A stretch of 64,000 nucleotides of DNA from Ferriphaselus sp. R-1 (GTDB lineage: Bacteria > Pseudomonadota > Gammaproteobacteria > Burkholderiales > Gallionellaceae): NCBI RefSeq assembly GCF_000746095.1, contig NZ_JQKP01000012.1, positions 1 to 64,000 on the forward strand, written 5' to 3'. A program made the translations under genes and the position numbers. Of this stretch, positions 1-9,505 are shown in pieces. Positions within the stretch are counted from its first letter, which is position 1. Every line of letters starts with the position of its first letter. The notes below the pieces were generated by a model. The model did not search any database. It had not been told where the DNA came from and saw only the letters and a list, made by a program, of their open reading frames with translations.

Positions 1-353
1 ATATTGAGCAGAGAAGAAACGTATCGAGTCGCAGAATAGAAATAACAGGGCTGCTCGCAAGCGGAAGCAAACGGGCAGCAGACAACAGAGTTTTAGCAGG
101 AGACAACCGACAGCGATTGCATGGCAAACGAATTGATGGCAAACAGGTCAGACCGGCGCAGGCAATTCAGTTAATTGCGATGGCTCCCTGCCGCAGCAAC
201 ACACGGCAAAGCCGCTAGGGCGATTTGAAACTTGCGCGCGAATTCCATCATGGCTCGGACGGCTCGCCGCCCAACAGGAAGCCGGATATACGGAAGCAGT
301 TGCACCCAAAACCATCAACACGCGTTGCTTGCAAAACGGGAGGTGTCCATATA
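1..353. other. Leading stretch without a recognisable gene
   Basis: No frame on either strand gives a protein I recognise, and the short open frames lack ribosome binding sites. The stretch is less GC-rich than the rest of the window. It may be intergenic sequence or gene remains next to the REP transposase locus. I see no tRNA-like fold. Confidence 0.4.
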
Positions 354-414
354 CGCAATCGTTATTGCGCCGGATGTTTCCCTTTTACCCATTCGGCGCA
401 ATAACGATTGCGCC
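354..414. repeat. Inverted pair of REP-like palindromes downstream of the RAYT gene
   Basis: Two copies of an imperfect palindrome face each other. Positions 354-371 carry the element in one orientation and 395-414 in the other. Each has arms GGCGCAAT / ATTGCGCC around a 4-nt AACG loop. The spacer contains GGATGTTTCCC. Its reverse complement (GGAAACATC) reappears at 995-1003, beside the matching palindrome upstream of the transposase gene. Such paired REPs (REPINs) are typical substrates of RAYT transposases. Confidence 0.8.
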
Positions 415-434
415 CTACCTCTGGGTGCCGGAAG

Positions 435-459
435 CATACCCGATTTCAATCCGGGTATG
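435..459. repeat. Palindrome overlapping the 3' end of the RAYT gene
   Basis: Arms CATACCCG (435-442) and CGGGTATG (452-459) flank a 9-nt loop, followed by AC as in the GGTATGAC ends of the palindromes at 2112-2240. The stop codon of the transposase gene lies inside the hairpin. It may act as a transcription or mRNA stability element, or may be another repeat copy. Confidence 0.55.
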
Positions 460-976
460 ACAAATCGGCTTTCCCACCACCCGCCCAATCGGCGGGATAA
501 ACGCCCAATGCCACTTGGCGATGAAATGTCAAATGCGGCCAATCCACCACCCGCGTAACCAGGCCGTGTTTGTATGGATTGATGTGCACGTAATCCACAT
601 GCGCCTGGAAATCTCGTTCGTCGCGAATCAAGTGTTCCCAATATCTGCGCTGCCAAATCCCGCGCTCACCCCGGCGTTGTCGCACCTCTGAAATGTGCTC
701 GTTGCGCGGCAACAACTTGGAAAACTTCATTTTGATGAGCCGCCAGCGCAGGGCGAAATCGGCATCGCCTTCGGGCAGTTCGATGACGCAATGAAGGTGG
801 TCGGGCAGGACGACCCAGGCATGGATGACAAAGGGGTGCAAGGCCCGCACTTCCCTGACTGCTGCACGTAAAGGCTCGATGTGGCGCACCAGCAAGTCGT
901 TGCCGTTGCGCTGGAGCAGGTTGACGGTGAAGAAGTAGGTGCCGCCGGGATGCCAAGCGCGGCGATAGTCGGGCAT
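446..976 (-). CDS. REP-associated tyrosine transposase (RAYT, Y1_Tnp family)
   Basis: This is a single-strand-specific Y1 transposase of about 176 residues that in known relatives cleaves and joins REP hairpins. I start it at the internal ATG (MPDYRRAWHPGG). The open frame extends further upstream, but there it runs through REP palindromes. Visible motifs are the HUH-type DHLHCVIELP near residue 75 and the C-terminal block IWQRRYWEHLIRDERDF...DYVHINPYKHGLV, which carries the candidate catalytic tyrosine. The gene is bracketed by matched REP pairs at 354-414 and 1005-1046, which supports a domesticated REP/RAYT locus rather than a classical IS: no terminal inverted repeats or target duplication are evident. 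The protein looks full length. Confidence 0.88.
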   Translation of the reverse strand: MPDYRRAWHPGGTYFFTVNLLQRNGNDLLVRHIEPLRAAVREVRALHPFVIHAWVVLPDHLHCVIELPEGDADFALRWRLIKMKFSKLLPRNEHISEVRQRRGERGIWQRRYWEHLIRDERDFQAHVDYVHINPYKHGLVTRVVDWPHLTFHRQVALGVYPADWAGGGKADLSYPD

Positions 977-1004
977 GTCGCGGCTCCTTGTGGTGGAAAC
1001 ATCG

Positions 1005-1046
1005 GGCGCAATAACGATTGCCATTCGGCGCATTACGAAATGCGCC
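1005..1046. repeat. REP-like palindrome pair upstream of the RAYT gene
   Basis: The first element (1005-1022) contains GGCGCAATAACGATTGC, the same core as 395-414. The second (1027-1046) has arms GGCGCATT / AATGCGCC with loop ACGA. The second is preceded by CATTC and followed by CCCTAC, exactly as at 390-418, so both flanks of the transposase gene carry matching REP units. Confidence 0.78.
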
Positions 1047-1055
1047 CTACTCCAC

Positions 1056-2090
1056 TCACCCCACCAGCTTCCAAACCATCATCTCCCCCGCCCTCAACGG
1101 CACGAGCTTGGAGCCGCCGAATTCGACGGTGTGGGGCATGTGCCATTCATCGCGGCGCAACGTGATGGTGTCGGCGTTGCGCGGGAGGCGGTAGTAGTCG
1201 GGGCCGTGGAAGCTGGCGAAGGCTTCGAGTTTGTCCAGCGCGCCCGCCGCTTCAAAAGCTTCAGCGTACAACTCAATCGCGGCGTGGGCGGAGTAGCAGC
1301 CGGCGCAGCCGCAGGCATTTTCTTTAGTGTGCTGGGCGTGCGGGGCGCTGTCGGTGCCGAGGAAGAATTTGGGGTTGCCGCTGGTGGCGGCTTTGACCAG
1401 CGCTTCGCGGTGCGTTTCGCGCTTCAGGATCGGCAGGCAGTAGAAGTGCGGGCGGATGCCGCCGACCAGCATGGCGTTGCGGTTGTAGAGCAGGTGCTGC
1501 GGGGTGAGGGTGGCGGCAACGTTCGCAGGGGCAGCGGCGACGTACTCGGCGGCATCCTTGGTGGTGATGTGCTCGAACACCACGCGCAGCTCGGGTAGGT
1601 CCCGCATCAGCGGCTGCATCACCCGTTCGATGAACACGGCTTCGCGGTCGAAGATGTCGATGTCGGGGCTGGTGACTTCGCCGTGCACCAGGAACGGCAA
1701 GCCGCATTCCTGCATGGCTTCCAGCGCAGCGTAGGTCTTGCGCAGGTCAGTCACGCCCGCGTCGGAGTTGGTGGTTGCTCCAGCGGGATACAGCTTGACG
1801 GCGTGGACGACGCCGCTGGCCTTGGCTTTGCGGATCTCGTCGGCACTGGTGTTGTCCGTCAGATACAGCGTCATCAGCGGCTCGAATTTCATCCCGGCGG
1901 GCAAGGCTTTGAGGATGCGCTCGCGGTAGGCCACGGCCTGTTCGGTGGTCGTCACTGGCGGGCGCAGATTGGGCATGATGATGGCGCGGGCGAACTGGCG
2001 CGCCGTGTCGGGCAGAACGGAGGCCATCAGCGCGTCGTCGCGCAGGTGCAGATGCCAGTCGTCGGGGCGGGTGAGGGTCAGGGTGGTCAT
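1056..2090 (-). CDS. pyrC: Dihydroorotase (catalytic, class II)
   Basis: PyrC closes N-carbamoyl-aspartate to dihydroorotate in pyrimidine synthesis. The 344-residue protein matches the usual length of about 345. Metal ligands are visible: H13 and H15 in DDWHLHLRD, the lysine to be carbamylated in [13 protein letters not shown] near residue 98, then LVHGE, FEHITT and the catalytic aspartate in LGTDSAPH. The start is the ATG at 2090, preceded by AAAGG nine bases upstream. The upstream extension of the frame ([12 protein letters not shown]) is a translated palindromic repeat and is excluded. This is the active enzyme. The protein beside pyrB at 53599 lacks the ligands. Confidence 0.95.
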   Translation of the reverse strand: MTTLTLTRPDDWHLHLRDDALMASVLPDTARQFARAIIMPNLRPPVTTTEQAVAYRERILKALPAGMKFEPLMTLYLTDNTSADEIRKAKASGVVHAVKLYPAGATTNSDAGVTDLRKTYAALEAMQECGLPFLVHGEVTSPDIDIFDREAVFIERVMQPLMRDLPELRVVFEHITTKDAAEYVAAAPANVAATLTPQHLLYNRNAMLVGGIRPHFYCLPILKRETHREALVKAATSGNPKFFLGTDSAPHAQHTKENACGCAGCYSAHAAIELYAEAFEAAGALDKLEAFASFHGPDYYRLPRNADTITLRRDEWHMPHTVEFGGSKLVPLRAGEMMVWKLVG

Positions 2091-2111
2091 GCTCAAACCT
2101 TTCAGATAAAC

Positions 2112-2240
2112 CGTCATTCCCGCGCAGGCGGGAATCCAGCCGATCAAATATCGCCCGCGACGCGGGACAAAAGCTGTCGATCTTGTCCGCTACGCGGAAT
2201 TGTTGATTAGGACTGGATACCGGCTTTCGCCGGTATGACA
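2112..2240. repeat. Inverted pair of intergenic palindromic repeats
   Basis: The pyrC-ilvD gap holds two facing copies of a common proteobacterial repeat. The first (2112-2139) has arms ATTCCCGC / GCGGGAAT with flanks CGTC and CCAG. The second (2212-2240) has arms ATACCGGC / GCCGGTAT with flanks CTGG and GAC, in reverse orientation. They sit upstream of pyrC and downstream of ilvD. Confidence 0.8.
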
Positions 2241-2242
2241 GC

Positions 2243-4096
2243 CTATTTTCCTTCCACCTGCGACACGTCGCGCACCGCGCCCTTGTCGGCGGAAGTCACC
2301 ATCGCGGCGTAGGCGCGCAAGGCTGCCGACACCTTGCGCGGACGTTCGGCGGCGGGCTTCCACGCTTGCTTGCCGCGCGCTTCCATCGCGGCGCGGCGGG
2401 CGGTCAGTTGCTCGTCCGAGATCACCAGGTCGATGGTGCGATTCGGGATGTCGATGGCGATGGTGTCGCCCTCTTCCACCAAGCCGATGGCACCGCCGCT
2501 GGCGGCTTCCGGCGAGGCGTGGCCGATACTCAAGCCCGAAGTGCCGCCGGAGAAGCGGCCATCGGTGAGCAGCGCGCAGGCTTTGCCCAGCCCCTTGGAC
2601 TTCAGGTACGAGGTTGGGTACAGCATCTCCTGCATCCCCGGCCCGCCCTTGGGGCCTTCGTAGCGGATCACCACCACGTCGCCCGCGACGATCTGATCTT
2701 CCAGAATGCCGTGCACCGCCGCGTCCTGACTCTCGAACACGCGGGCACGCCCGGTGAACTTCAGGATGCTGTCGTCCACACCCGCCGTCTTGACGATGCA
2801 GCCGTCCAGCGCGATGTTGCCGTGCAATACCGCCAAGCCGCCGTCCTGCGAGTAGGCGTTCGCCTTGTCGCGGATGCAGCCCGACACGCGATCCGCATCC
2901 AGATCGGGGTAGAGCATGGATTGCGAGAACGCGATCGTGGTGGGGATGCCGCCGGGCGCGGCGCGGAAGAAACGCTTCACGTCGTCGCTGTCGGTCGTCA
3001 CGATGTCCCAATGTTGCAGCGCGGCGCGCAGGCTAGGGCTGTGCACCGTGGCGACTTCGCCGTGCAGCAATCCGGCGCGATCCAGCGCGCCGAGGATGGA
3101 AGCGATGCCGCCCGCGCGATGCACGTCTTCCATGTGGTATTCGGAGGACGGCGCGACCTTGCACAGCGTCGGCACGTGGCGCGACAAGCGATCCATGTCC
3201 TTCATGGTGAAATCCACGCCCGCTTCGCGCGCGATGGCGAGCAGGTGCAACACGGTGTTGGTGGAGCCGCCCATGGCGATGTCCAGCGTCATCGCGTTCT
3301 CGAAGGCTTCAAACGTGGCGATGCTGCGCGGCAGCACGCTCGCGTCGTCCTGCTCGTAATAACGCTTGCACAGTTCCACCGCCAGACGACCGGCGCGCAG
3401 GAACAACTGTTTGCGTTCGGCGTGGGTGGCGACCAGCGAACCGTTGCCGGGCAGGGACAGGCCCAGCGCCTCGGTCAGACAGTTCATCGAGTTGGCGGTG
3501 AACATGCCGGAACAGGAGCCGCAGGTCGGGCAGGCGGAACGCTCAATGGCATCCACTTCCTCGTCGCTGCAATGGCTATCTGCGGCAGCGACCATCGCAT
3601 CCACCAAATCCAAGCCCTTCACCTTGCCCTGCCAGTTGACCTTGCCCGCTTCCATCGGGCCACCGGAGACGAACACCACTGGGATGTTGAGGCGCATCGC
3701 CGCCATCAGCATCCCCGGCGTGATCTTGTCGCAGTTGGAAATGCACACCAGCGCGTCGGCGCAGTGGGCGTTGACCATGTACTCCACGCTGTCGGCGATC
3801 AGGTCGCGCGACGGCAGCGAATACAGCATACCGTCGTGGCCCATGGCGATGCCGTCGTCCACCGCGATGGTGTTGAATTCCTTGGCAATGCCGCCCGCAC
3901 GTTCGATCTCGCGCGCCACCAGCTGGCCCATGTCTTTCAGGTGGACGTGGCCGGGTACGAACTGCGTGAAGGAGTTGGCGATGGCGATGATGGGCTTGCC
4001 GAAGTCGGCATCGGACATGCCGGTGGCGCGCCACAGGGAGCGCGCGCCAGCCATGTTGCGGCCATGCGTGGAAGTGCGGGAACGGTATTGAGGCAT
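2243..4096 (-). CDS. ilvD: Dihydroxy-acid dehydratase
   Basis: IlvD dehydrates 2,3-dihydroxy-isovalerate and its methyl homologue to the 2-oxo acids of valine and isoleucine synthesis. It uses an iron-sulfur cluster. The 617-residue length equals that of typical enterobacterial enzymes. Cluster cysteines are in [12 protein letters not shown] (C122) and [17 protein letters not shown] (near 195). The start [19 protein letters not shown] is the conserved family start. The open frame continues upstream without similarity and lacks a better ribosome site. The gene is transcribed alone; the next gene is divergent. Confidence 0.95.
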   Translation of the reverse strand: MPQYRSRTSTHGRNMAGARSLWRATGMSDADFGKPIIAIANSFTQFVPGHVHLKDMGQLVAREIERAGGIAKEFNTIAVDDGIAMGHDGMLYSLPSRDLIADSVEYMVNAHCADALVCISNCDKITPGMLMAAMRLNIPVVFVSGGPMEAGKVNWQGKVKGLDLVDAMVAAADSHCSDEEVDAIERSACPTCGSCSGMFTANSMNCLTEALGLSLPGNGSLVATHAERKQLFLRAGRLAVELCKRYYEQDDASVLPRSIATFEAFENAMTLDIAMGGSTNTVLHLLAIAREAGVDFTMKDMDRLSRHVPTLCKVAPSSEYHMEDVHRAGGIASILGALDRAGLLHGEVATVHSPSLRAALQHWDIVTTDSDDVKRFFRAAPGGIPTTIAFSQSMLYPDLDADRVSGCIRDKANAYSQDGGLAVLHGNIALDGCIVKTAGVDDSILKFTGRARVFESQDAAVHGILEDQIVAGDVVVIRYEGPKGGPGMQEMLYPTSYLKSKGLGKACALLTDGRFSGGTSGLSIGHASPEAASGGAIGLVEEGDTIAIDIPNRTIDLVISDEQLTARRAAMEARGKQAWKPAAERPRKVSAALRAYAAMVTSADKGAVRDVSQVEGK

Positions 4097-4164
4097 GATG
4101 CGGATTCCGGTGAGGTTGCGAAGACCGGATTCTAAACCACGCCACCCGTCTCGACACATCGCAG

Positions 4165-4195
4165 TTTTCGTCCGCGCAACTTAAATCGGTATAAT
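4165..4195 (+). promoter_or_regulatory. Candidate sigma-70 promoter for the acyltransferase gene
   Basis: A perfect TATAAT lies at 4190-4195, 57 bases before the acyltransferase start. The best upstream -35 is weak (TTTTCG at 4165-4170, spacing 19). The assignment rests mainly on the -10. Confidence 0.4.
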
Positions 4196-4252
4196 CCGGC
4201 GACAGAACAATGAACGGATGGCAGCCTCCGCTCCAGATCGAAGCCACAGCCC

Positions 4253-6160
4253 ATGCACCCCAGCCATCCCGCACCCGACACCCCGCCGCTGCACCCGAAA
4301 TACCGCCCCGACATTGACGGACTGCGCGCCATCGCCATCCTCGCGGTGGTGGTGTTCCACGCCTTCCCGCAGTGGCTGCCCGGCGGCTTCGTCGGCGTGG
4401 ACATCTTCTTCGTGATCTCCGGCTTCCTCATCAGCAGCATCATCTTCGGCAATCTGGAGCGCGGCAGTTTCAGTTACGCCGATTTCTACGCGCGGCGTGT
4501 CAGGCGCATCTTCCCCGCGCTCATCGTCGTGCTGGCCAGTTGCTACGCGGCGGGCTGGTTCCTGCTGTTGCCGGACGAGTACAAGCAATTGGGCAAACAC
4601 ATCGCCGGTGGCACGGGCTTCGTCTCCAACCTGGTGTTGTGGAACGAGGCGGGCTACTTCGACCGGGCCAGCGAGGCCAAGCCGCTGCTGCATCTGTGGT
4701 CGCTCGGCATCGAGGAGCAGTTCTACATCTTCTGGCCGCTGCTGCTGGGCGCGGTCTGGAAGTACCGGCTGAACTTTCTGGCGACCACACTCATCATCGC
4801 CGCCGCCTCGTTCCTGCTGAATGTGCTCAACGTCGGCAGCGCCCCCGTTGCCGGTTTCTATTCGCCGCTCGCCCGCTTCTGGGAGCTGATGGTGGGCGGG
4901 CTGGCGGCCTATCTGTTGCTGCACCGCTCGCAATACCTGCCCAAGCATGCCGAGTGGCCGTCGCTGCTCGGGCTGCTGCTGATCGCCCTCGCCCTCGTCT
5001 GCATCGACCAGAGCAAGAGCTTCCCCGGCTGGTGGGCGCTGCTGCCCACGGCGGGCGCGTTCCTGATGATCTCGGCGCAACCCGCGTCTTGGGTCAATCG
5101 CCAACTGCTCGGCAATCGCGTGATGGTCTGGATCGGGCTGGTCAGCTATCCGCTCTACCTCTGGCACTGGCCGCTGCTCGCCTTCCTGCGCATCCAGGAA
5201 TCCGGGCAGCCGTCGGCTCAGGCGCGGGCGGGTGCGGTGCTGGCCGCTTTCGTACTCGCGGCGCTGACCTACTGGCTCCTCGAAAAACCGATCCGGCAGC
5301 GGGCGCGCACGCGCTGGATCGTCGCCGTCCTGTGTCTGGCGCTGGCCCTGGTCGGGGCCGTCGGCTTCAAGACTTACCAGCGCGACGGGCTGAGCTTCCG
5401 GCTGATGCGGATCAGCCCGGAGTTGATGGGCATCAAGCCCGACATCGGCAGCGAGTGGCGCCGCGAGCAATGCTTCCTGGAAGGGGCGGACCGGTTCGCC
5501 GATTCCTGCGTGGAGGATGCCCGCCCCGCCCTGTTCCTGTGGGGCGACTCGCACGCGGCGGCGCTCTACCCCGGCCTCAAGCAGATGCAAGCGGAACACT
5601 CGTTCGGCATCGTGCAACGCACCGCATCGGCCTGTCGCCCCCTGCTGGGCAAGAACTTCCCGGGCAGCCGCTCATGCCGGGAGCTCAATGACGACACCCT
5701 CCGGCTGGTGGCCAGACTCAAGCCGGAGTACGTCCTGCTGCATGCCAACTGGACCGACCTCGGCGACCTGCCCACGCTGGAAGCCACGATCACGGCGATA
5801 CGCGCCGCCGGAGCGGGCCGCATCGTGCTGGTCGGCCCCGACCCGACCTGGAACGACGAGCTGCCGCGCATCCTGTTCGCCTACCATCGCAAGGAGCACC
5901 GCCGCCCGCCGCTGCGGATGACGGAGAACAATGCGCAAGCCGCTCATGCGATCGATGTCGCGATGCGGGAGTTCGCTCAGACGCACGGCGTACACTACCT
6001 ATCCAGTCTCAACCTGCTGTGCGACGCGACAGGCTGCCTGACCCGGACGGCGGAGACTGCGCAGGACATCATGACCATGGACGGCTCGCACCTCACCCCG
6101 CAAGGCGCGCGCTATCAGGCCAGCCACTTCCTCCCGGAGATATTCGCCGCACGGCCGTGA
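4253..6160 (+). CDS. OafA-type acyltransferase 3 with C-terminal SGNH domain
   Basis: This 635-residue inner membrane protein belongs to the acyltransferase-3 / SGNH fusion family, which O-acetylates envelope glycans such as LPS O-antigen or peptidoglycan. Residues about 15-360 form the multi-span domain, with YRPDIDGLRAIAILAVVVFH, FFVISGFLIS, RRIFPAL and SLGIEEQFY. The periplasmic SGNH domain starts near 420, with FLWGDSHAAALYP (Ser nucleophile, about residue 427) and DGSHLTPQGA (Asp/His, about 610). It stands between ilvD and lgt with no polysaccharide cluster nearby, so the acceptor cannot be named. The start is the first ATG of the frame, with no strong ribosome site. Confidence 0.88.
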   Translation: MHPSHPAPDTPPLHPKYRPDIDGLRAIAILAVVVFHAFPQWLPGGFVGVDIFFVISGFLISSIIFGNLERGSFSYADFYARRVRRIFPALIVVLASCYAAGWFLLLPDEYKQLGKHIAGGTGFVSNLVLWNEAGYFDRASEAKPLLHLWSLGIEEQFYIFWPLLLGAVWKYRLNFLATTLIIAAASFLLNVLNVGSAPVAGFYSPLARFWELMVGGLAAYLLLHRSQYLPKHAEWPSLLGLLLIALALVCIDQSKSFPGWWALLPTAGAFLMISAQPASWVNRQLLGNRVMVWIGLVSYPLYLWHWPLLAFLRIQESGQPSAQARAGAVLAAFVLAALTYWLLEKPIRQRARTRWIVAVLCLALALVGAVGFKTYQRDGLSFRLMRISPELMGIKPDIGSEWRREQCFLEGADRFADSCVEDARPALFLWGDSHAAALYPGLKQMQAEHSFGIVQRTASACRPLLGKNFPGSRSCRELNDDTLRLVARLKPEYVLLHANWTDLGDLPTLEATITAIRAAGAGRIVLVGPDPTWNDELPRILFAYHRKEHRRPPLRMTENNAQAAHAIDVAMREFAQTHGVHYLSSLNLLCDATGCLTRTAETAQDIMTMDGSHLTPQGARYQASHFLPEIFAARP

Positions 6161-6215
6161 TAGCCATCTTGCCGCCCCGGCATGAACGCCGCGCTCTGTG
6201 ATACATTCCCGCCCC

Positions 6216-6998
6216 ATGTTGACCTACCCGAATATCGACCCCGTCGCCATCCACCTCGGCCCGCTGGCCGTGCACTGGTATGGCCTGATGTATCTGACCG
6301 GCTTCGCCTGCTTCATCTGGCTGGGGCGCAAGCGCTTACGCAGCCTGGACCGCCCAGGCTGGGACGAGAAGTTCCTCGATGACCTGATGTTCTTCGGCGT
6401 ACTCGGCGTGATCCTCGGCGGCAGGCTGGGCGAGGTGCTGTTCTACAACCCCGGCTACTATTTCAGCCACCCGGCCAAGATCCTCGCGGTGTGGGAAGGC
6501 GGCATGTCGTTCCACGGCGGCTTCCTCGGCGTGCTGGTGGCTATGGCATGGTTCGCGCGCAGCCGCAAAGTGCAGTGGCTGCCGCTGATGGATTTCGTCG
6601 CGCCGCTGGTGCCGCTGGGCCTGGGCGCAGGCCGCATCGGCAACTTCATCAACGGCGAGCTGTGGGGGCGACCGAGCGATGTGCCCTGGGCGATGGTGTT
6701 CCCGACCGCCGACGCGCTGCCGCGCCATCCCTCGCAACTGTACGAATTCGGACTGGAAGGCTTGGCACTGTTCGCCCTGCTCTGGCTTTATTCCGCCAAG
6801 CCGCGCCCGGTCGGCGCGGTGTCCGGCCTGTTCCTGATCGGCTACGGCAGCTTCCGCTTCCTCGCCGAATTCACCCGCAACCCGGACGACGGCATCTTCG
6901 GCTACATGACGTTCAACATCAGCATGGGCCAATGGCTCAGTCTGCCCATGGTGCTGGCGGGCATCGCGCTGATGCGCTGGAGCCGACGCGCGGTGTAG
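6216..6998 (+). CDS. lgt: Prolipoprotein diacylglyceryl transferase
   Basis: Lgt moves diacylglycerol from phosphatidylglycerol to the lipobox cysteine of prolipoproteins in the inner membrane. The 260-residue protein shows the family landmarks HGGFLG, the signature [22 protein letters not shown] and [12 protein letters not shown], with hydrophobic spans throughout. I start at ATG 6216 (MLTYPNIDP), the conserved start. An in-frame GTG six codons upstream is less likely. It lies 55 nt after the acyltransferase and 28 nt before pldA, so co-transcription is possible. Confidence 0.95.
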   Translation: MLTYPNIDPVAIHLGPLAVHWYGLMYLTGFACFIWLGRKRLRSLDRPGWDEKFLDDLMFFGVLGVILGGRLGEVLFYNPGYYFSHPAKILAVWEGGMSFHGGFLGVLVAMAWFARSRKVQWLPLMDFVAPLVPLGLGAGRIGNFINGELWGRPSDVPWAMVFPTADALPRHPSQLYEFGLEGLALFALLWLYSAKPRPVGAVSGLFLIGYGSFRFLAEFTRNPDDGIFGYMTFNISMGQWLSLPMVLAGIALMRWSRRAV

Positions 6999-7026
6999 AA
7001 TCCGCCCCCCGTCCTGGAGAGACATC

Positions 7027-8139
7027 GTGTCCCGTCATCTTCCTTACCTCACTTGCCTGACCGTCGCCCTCTGTGGCTTGGTTACGCCCGTACAAGCCGG
7101 GGCTACTGAGGCCGACTTCCTGCGCTGTGCTGCGCTGCACGATGCCCCCGAACGGCTGCGTTGCTACGATGCGGCGGCACACCCGACACCACCGGCTCCG
7201 GCAGTGCGTGAAGTGCAAGTTCCCGCCGCACCCAGCGCCGCAGCGCCGTCCGCGACCGAGTCGGCACCGCCGCCCGTCGTCGCCATCCCCGCCGCCGCAC
7301 GTTCATACCTGACCCGGGTGTGGAATCTGGACGGGCGCGGCGACAACGATGACATCACCCGTGCAGGGCGGCTGCGTCCGCATCACCAAAGTTACCTGCT
7401 GCTGCGGCGCAGCAGCCACGTGAACAACTTGCCGTACACGCCCGCACCAGTACACCAAGCCATAAACGCGTCCCAGCTCGATTTGACCGAAGCCAAATTC
7501 CAGTTCAGCTTCAAGTCCGAGATCATGGACACTCACGATCTGAACTGGCTGGGATTCGACAACCTGCATGTCTGGGCCGCGTACACCCAGCAGTCGAACT
7601 GGCAGGCATTGAACGCCCCGTCTTCCTCGGCATTCCGGGAGACCAACTACGAACCGGAGATCATCGCCTCGTTCGCCACCCGGAACAACGACGGCCTGAA
7701 GCTGGTCAACCTGGGATTCAACCACCAGTCCAACGGCCAGAGCCTGCCATTGTCGCGCAGCTGGAACCGCGTCTACCTGCAAGGTGGCTGGGAGTGGGAC
7801 GTGTACGGCAAGTTCTCGCTGCTGGCCCGTAGCTGGTGGCGTGTGCCGGAGAGTCCGCTCAAGGATGACAACCCTGACATCCTGAACTATCTGGGACGCG
7901 GTGACATCGTCGCCCACTGGGAGCCGAGCAGCCAACAGTCGGTCACGCTGCTGATGCGCAACAACCTCAGCCGCACCAAGAACCGTGGTTTCATCCAGCT
8001 CGACTGGGCCACCCCGTTCATGCTCGGCAAGATGGGCAAGACCCACGTCCAGATCACCGAGGGTTATGGCGAAAGTCTGGTGGATTACAACTTCCACCAG
8101 AACACCATCGGGATAGGTGTCTCTTTCCGCGACTGGTGA
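7027..8139 (+). CDS. pldA: Outer membrane phospholipase A (OMPLA)
   Basis: PldA is a 12-strand outer membrane beta-barrel that hydrolyses misplaced phospholipids. The 370-residue precursor starts at GTG behind GGAGAG and has a signal peptide ending about residue 25 (PVQAGA). A short region with two cysteines follows (FLRCAALHDAPERLRC), then a Pro/Ala-rich linker. The catalytic block is intact: LGFNHQSNGQSLPLSRSWNR carries the His and Ser of HQSNG and the Asn of SWNR. The C-terminus ends in an aromatic strand (GIGVSFRDW). It abuts xerD tail to tail with no spacer. Confidence 0.92.
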   Translation: MSRHLPYLTCLTVALCGLVTPVQAGATEADFLRCAALHDAPERLRCYDAAAHPTPPAPAVREVQVPAAPSAAAPSATESAPPPVVAIPAAARSYLTRVWNLDGRGDNDDITRAGRLRPHHQSYLLLRRSSHVNNLPYTPAPVHQAINASQLDLTEAKFQFSFKSEIMDTHDLNWLGFDNLHVWAAYTQQSNWQALNAPSSSAFRETNYEPEIIASFATRNNDGLKLVNLGFNHQSNGQSLPLSRSWNRVYLQGGWEWDVYGKFSLLARSWWRVPESPLKDDNPDILNYLGRGDIVAHWEPSSQQSVTLLMRNNLSRTKNRGFIQLDWATPFMLGKMGKTHVQITEGYGESLVDYNFHQNTIGIGVSFRDW

Positions 8140-9030
8140 TCAGCCCCGAGGGTGATGTTCGGCGTGCAGTTGCTTGAGCCGCTCGCGCGCCACGTGGGTG
8201 TAGATCTGGGTGGTGGAGATGTCGGCATGGCCGAGCAGCAGTTGCACCACGCGCAGATCGGCACCGTGGTTGAGCAGATGGGTGGCAAAGGCGTGGCGCA
8301 GTGTGTGCGGCGACAACGGTTTGTGCACCCCGCCCTGCCGGGCGTGCTTTTTGATGAGATACCAGAACATCTGCCGCGTCATCGCCTCGCCGCGCTGGGT
8401 CACGAACAGGTCGTCACTCAACCTTCCCGCCAACAGTAAGGGCCTGGCTTCCGCCAGATAGCGCCGCACCCAGTCCTGCGCATTCTCGCCGAACGGCACC
8501 AGTCGCTCCTTGCCGCCCTTGCCGGTGACGCGCGCCACGCCGTCGTTGAGGCTGACCTGCACCACCTGCACAGTCACCAGCTCCGACACGCGCAGGCCGC
8601 AGGCGTACAGCACTTCCAGCATGGTGCGGTCGCGCAGGCCCAGCGGGGTCGCCACGTCCGGCGCCTCCAGCAGCGCCTCGACATCGGCTTCGGAGAGCGT
8701 CTTGGGCAGGTTGCGCGGCAGTTTGGGAGAGCCCAGCAACTGGGTCGGGTCGTTGGCGATGCGGCCCTGGCGCAGCAGATAGCGGTACAGGCGCTTCAGG
8801 CTGGAGATCGCGCGACCGGTGCTGCTCGCCTTGGATTTGTGCTGATGCAACCAAGCCAGAAACTCCTGCATCTCGATCTGGCCGACCTGCGGCAGCGACG
8901 AGCCGCGCTGCGCCAGCCAGCCGGAGAACTTGTTGAGGTCGCGCCGGTAGCTCTCGATGCTGTTGCGCGCCAGCCCGTCCTCCAGCCACAGCGCGTCGCA
9001 GAACTCGTCCAGCAACTCGGCATCAGTCAT
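8140..9030 (-). CDS. xerD: Site-specific tyrosine recombinase XerD
   Basis: XerD acts with XerC at dif to resolve chromosome dimers. The 296-residue protein has the N-terminal SAM-like core-binding domain and the C-terminal catalytic domain: Arg in YACGLRVSEL, then HTLRHAFATHLL, LLGHADISTTQIYTHV with the tyrosine nucleophile. The ATG overlaps the end of ogt by 8 nt, so translation is probably coupled in pyrD-ogt-xerD. A second recombinase at 16882 is assigned XerC by its context with dapF and DUF484. The XerC/XerD split is therefore partly contextual. Confidence 0.92.
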   Translation of the reverse strand: MTDAELLDEFCDALWLEDGLARNSIESYRRDLNKFSGWLAQRGSSLPQVGQIEMQEFLAWLHQHKSKASSTGRAISSLKRLYRYLLRQGRIANDPTQLLGSPKLPRNLPKTLSEADVEALLEAPDVATPLGLRDRTMLEVLYACGLRVSELVTVQVVQVSLNDGVARVTGKGGKERLVPFGENAQDWVRRYLAEARPLLLAGRLSDDLFVTQRGEAMTRQMFWYLIKKHARQGGVHKPLSPHTLRHAFATHLLNHGADLRVVQLLLGHADISTTQIYTHVARERLKQLHAEHHPRG

Positions 9031-9505
9031 GCAGATAGCCCTCGTGGCGGAGCAACCAGCGCTTGATCTCCAACGCGTAACCGTCGCCGTGGTGCATGAA
9101 ACCGCCCAGCCCGGCGCGCCCTACCACGCGGTGACAGGGGATGACGATGGGGATGGGGTTGTTGCCGCAGGCCTGGCCGACCGCACGTGGCGCGGAGCCG
9201 ATGTCGCGCGCCAGCTCGCCGTAGGTGAGCGCCTGCCCGCGCGGGATGGCGCACATGCGCTGCCAGACGCGGTTCTGGTGCAGCGTGCCGCCGGGGGCGA
9301 GCGGGAGGTCGAAGGCGAAATCGGCAGCGCTGAAATAGGCCGCCAATTGCGCGGCGACCTGTGCCGCCAGCGCATTCCGAGGTGGCTGTTCGGGCGTGTC
9401 TGGCGGCAAGAACTCGACGCCGGTCAGCGCCGCCGCAGTGCAGCGCACGCCCAACTTGCCGCAGGGCGCGAGCAGGATGGCCTGAAAGGCAGCGTCAGCG
9501 CACAT
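9023..9505 (-). CDS. ogt: Methylated-DNA--protein-cysteine methyltransferase
   Basis: This suicide repair protein takes the methyl group from O6-methylguanine onto its own cysteine. The 160-residue protein carries the invariant [12 protein letters not shown], with upstream helix-turn-helix residues [20 protein letters not shown]. The start is the ATG at 9505, inside the last codons of pyrD (11-nt overlap). The longer open frame upstream is only antisense-like sequence of pyrD. It lacks the Ada N-terminal domain. The end overlaps xerD. Confidence 0.93.
   Translation of the reverse strand: MCADAAFQAILLAPCGKLGVRCTAAALTGVEFLPPDTPEQPPRNALAAQVAAQLAAYFSAADFAFDLPLAPGGTLHQNRVWQRMCAIPRGQALTYGELARDIGSAPRAVGQACGNNPIPIVIPCHRVVGRAGLGGFMHHGDGYALEIKRWLLRHEGYLHD

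Noticed and set aside
446-1033. Upstream start of the RAYT gene at 1033
   Set aside because: The extra 19 codons lie in REP palindromes, and the family start is MPDYRRAWHPGG.
2366-4135. 589-codon plus-strand open frame opposite ilvD
   Set aside because: It is exactly antisense to a fully conserved IlvD, has no recognisable domain, is rich in His/Arg/Gln as typical for high-GC shadows, and has no ribosome site.
4181-5617. 478-codon minus-strand frame opposite the acyltransferase
   Set aside because: The plus-strand protein has intact acyltransferase and SGNH motifs, while the antisense frame has no similarity or start signal.
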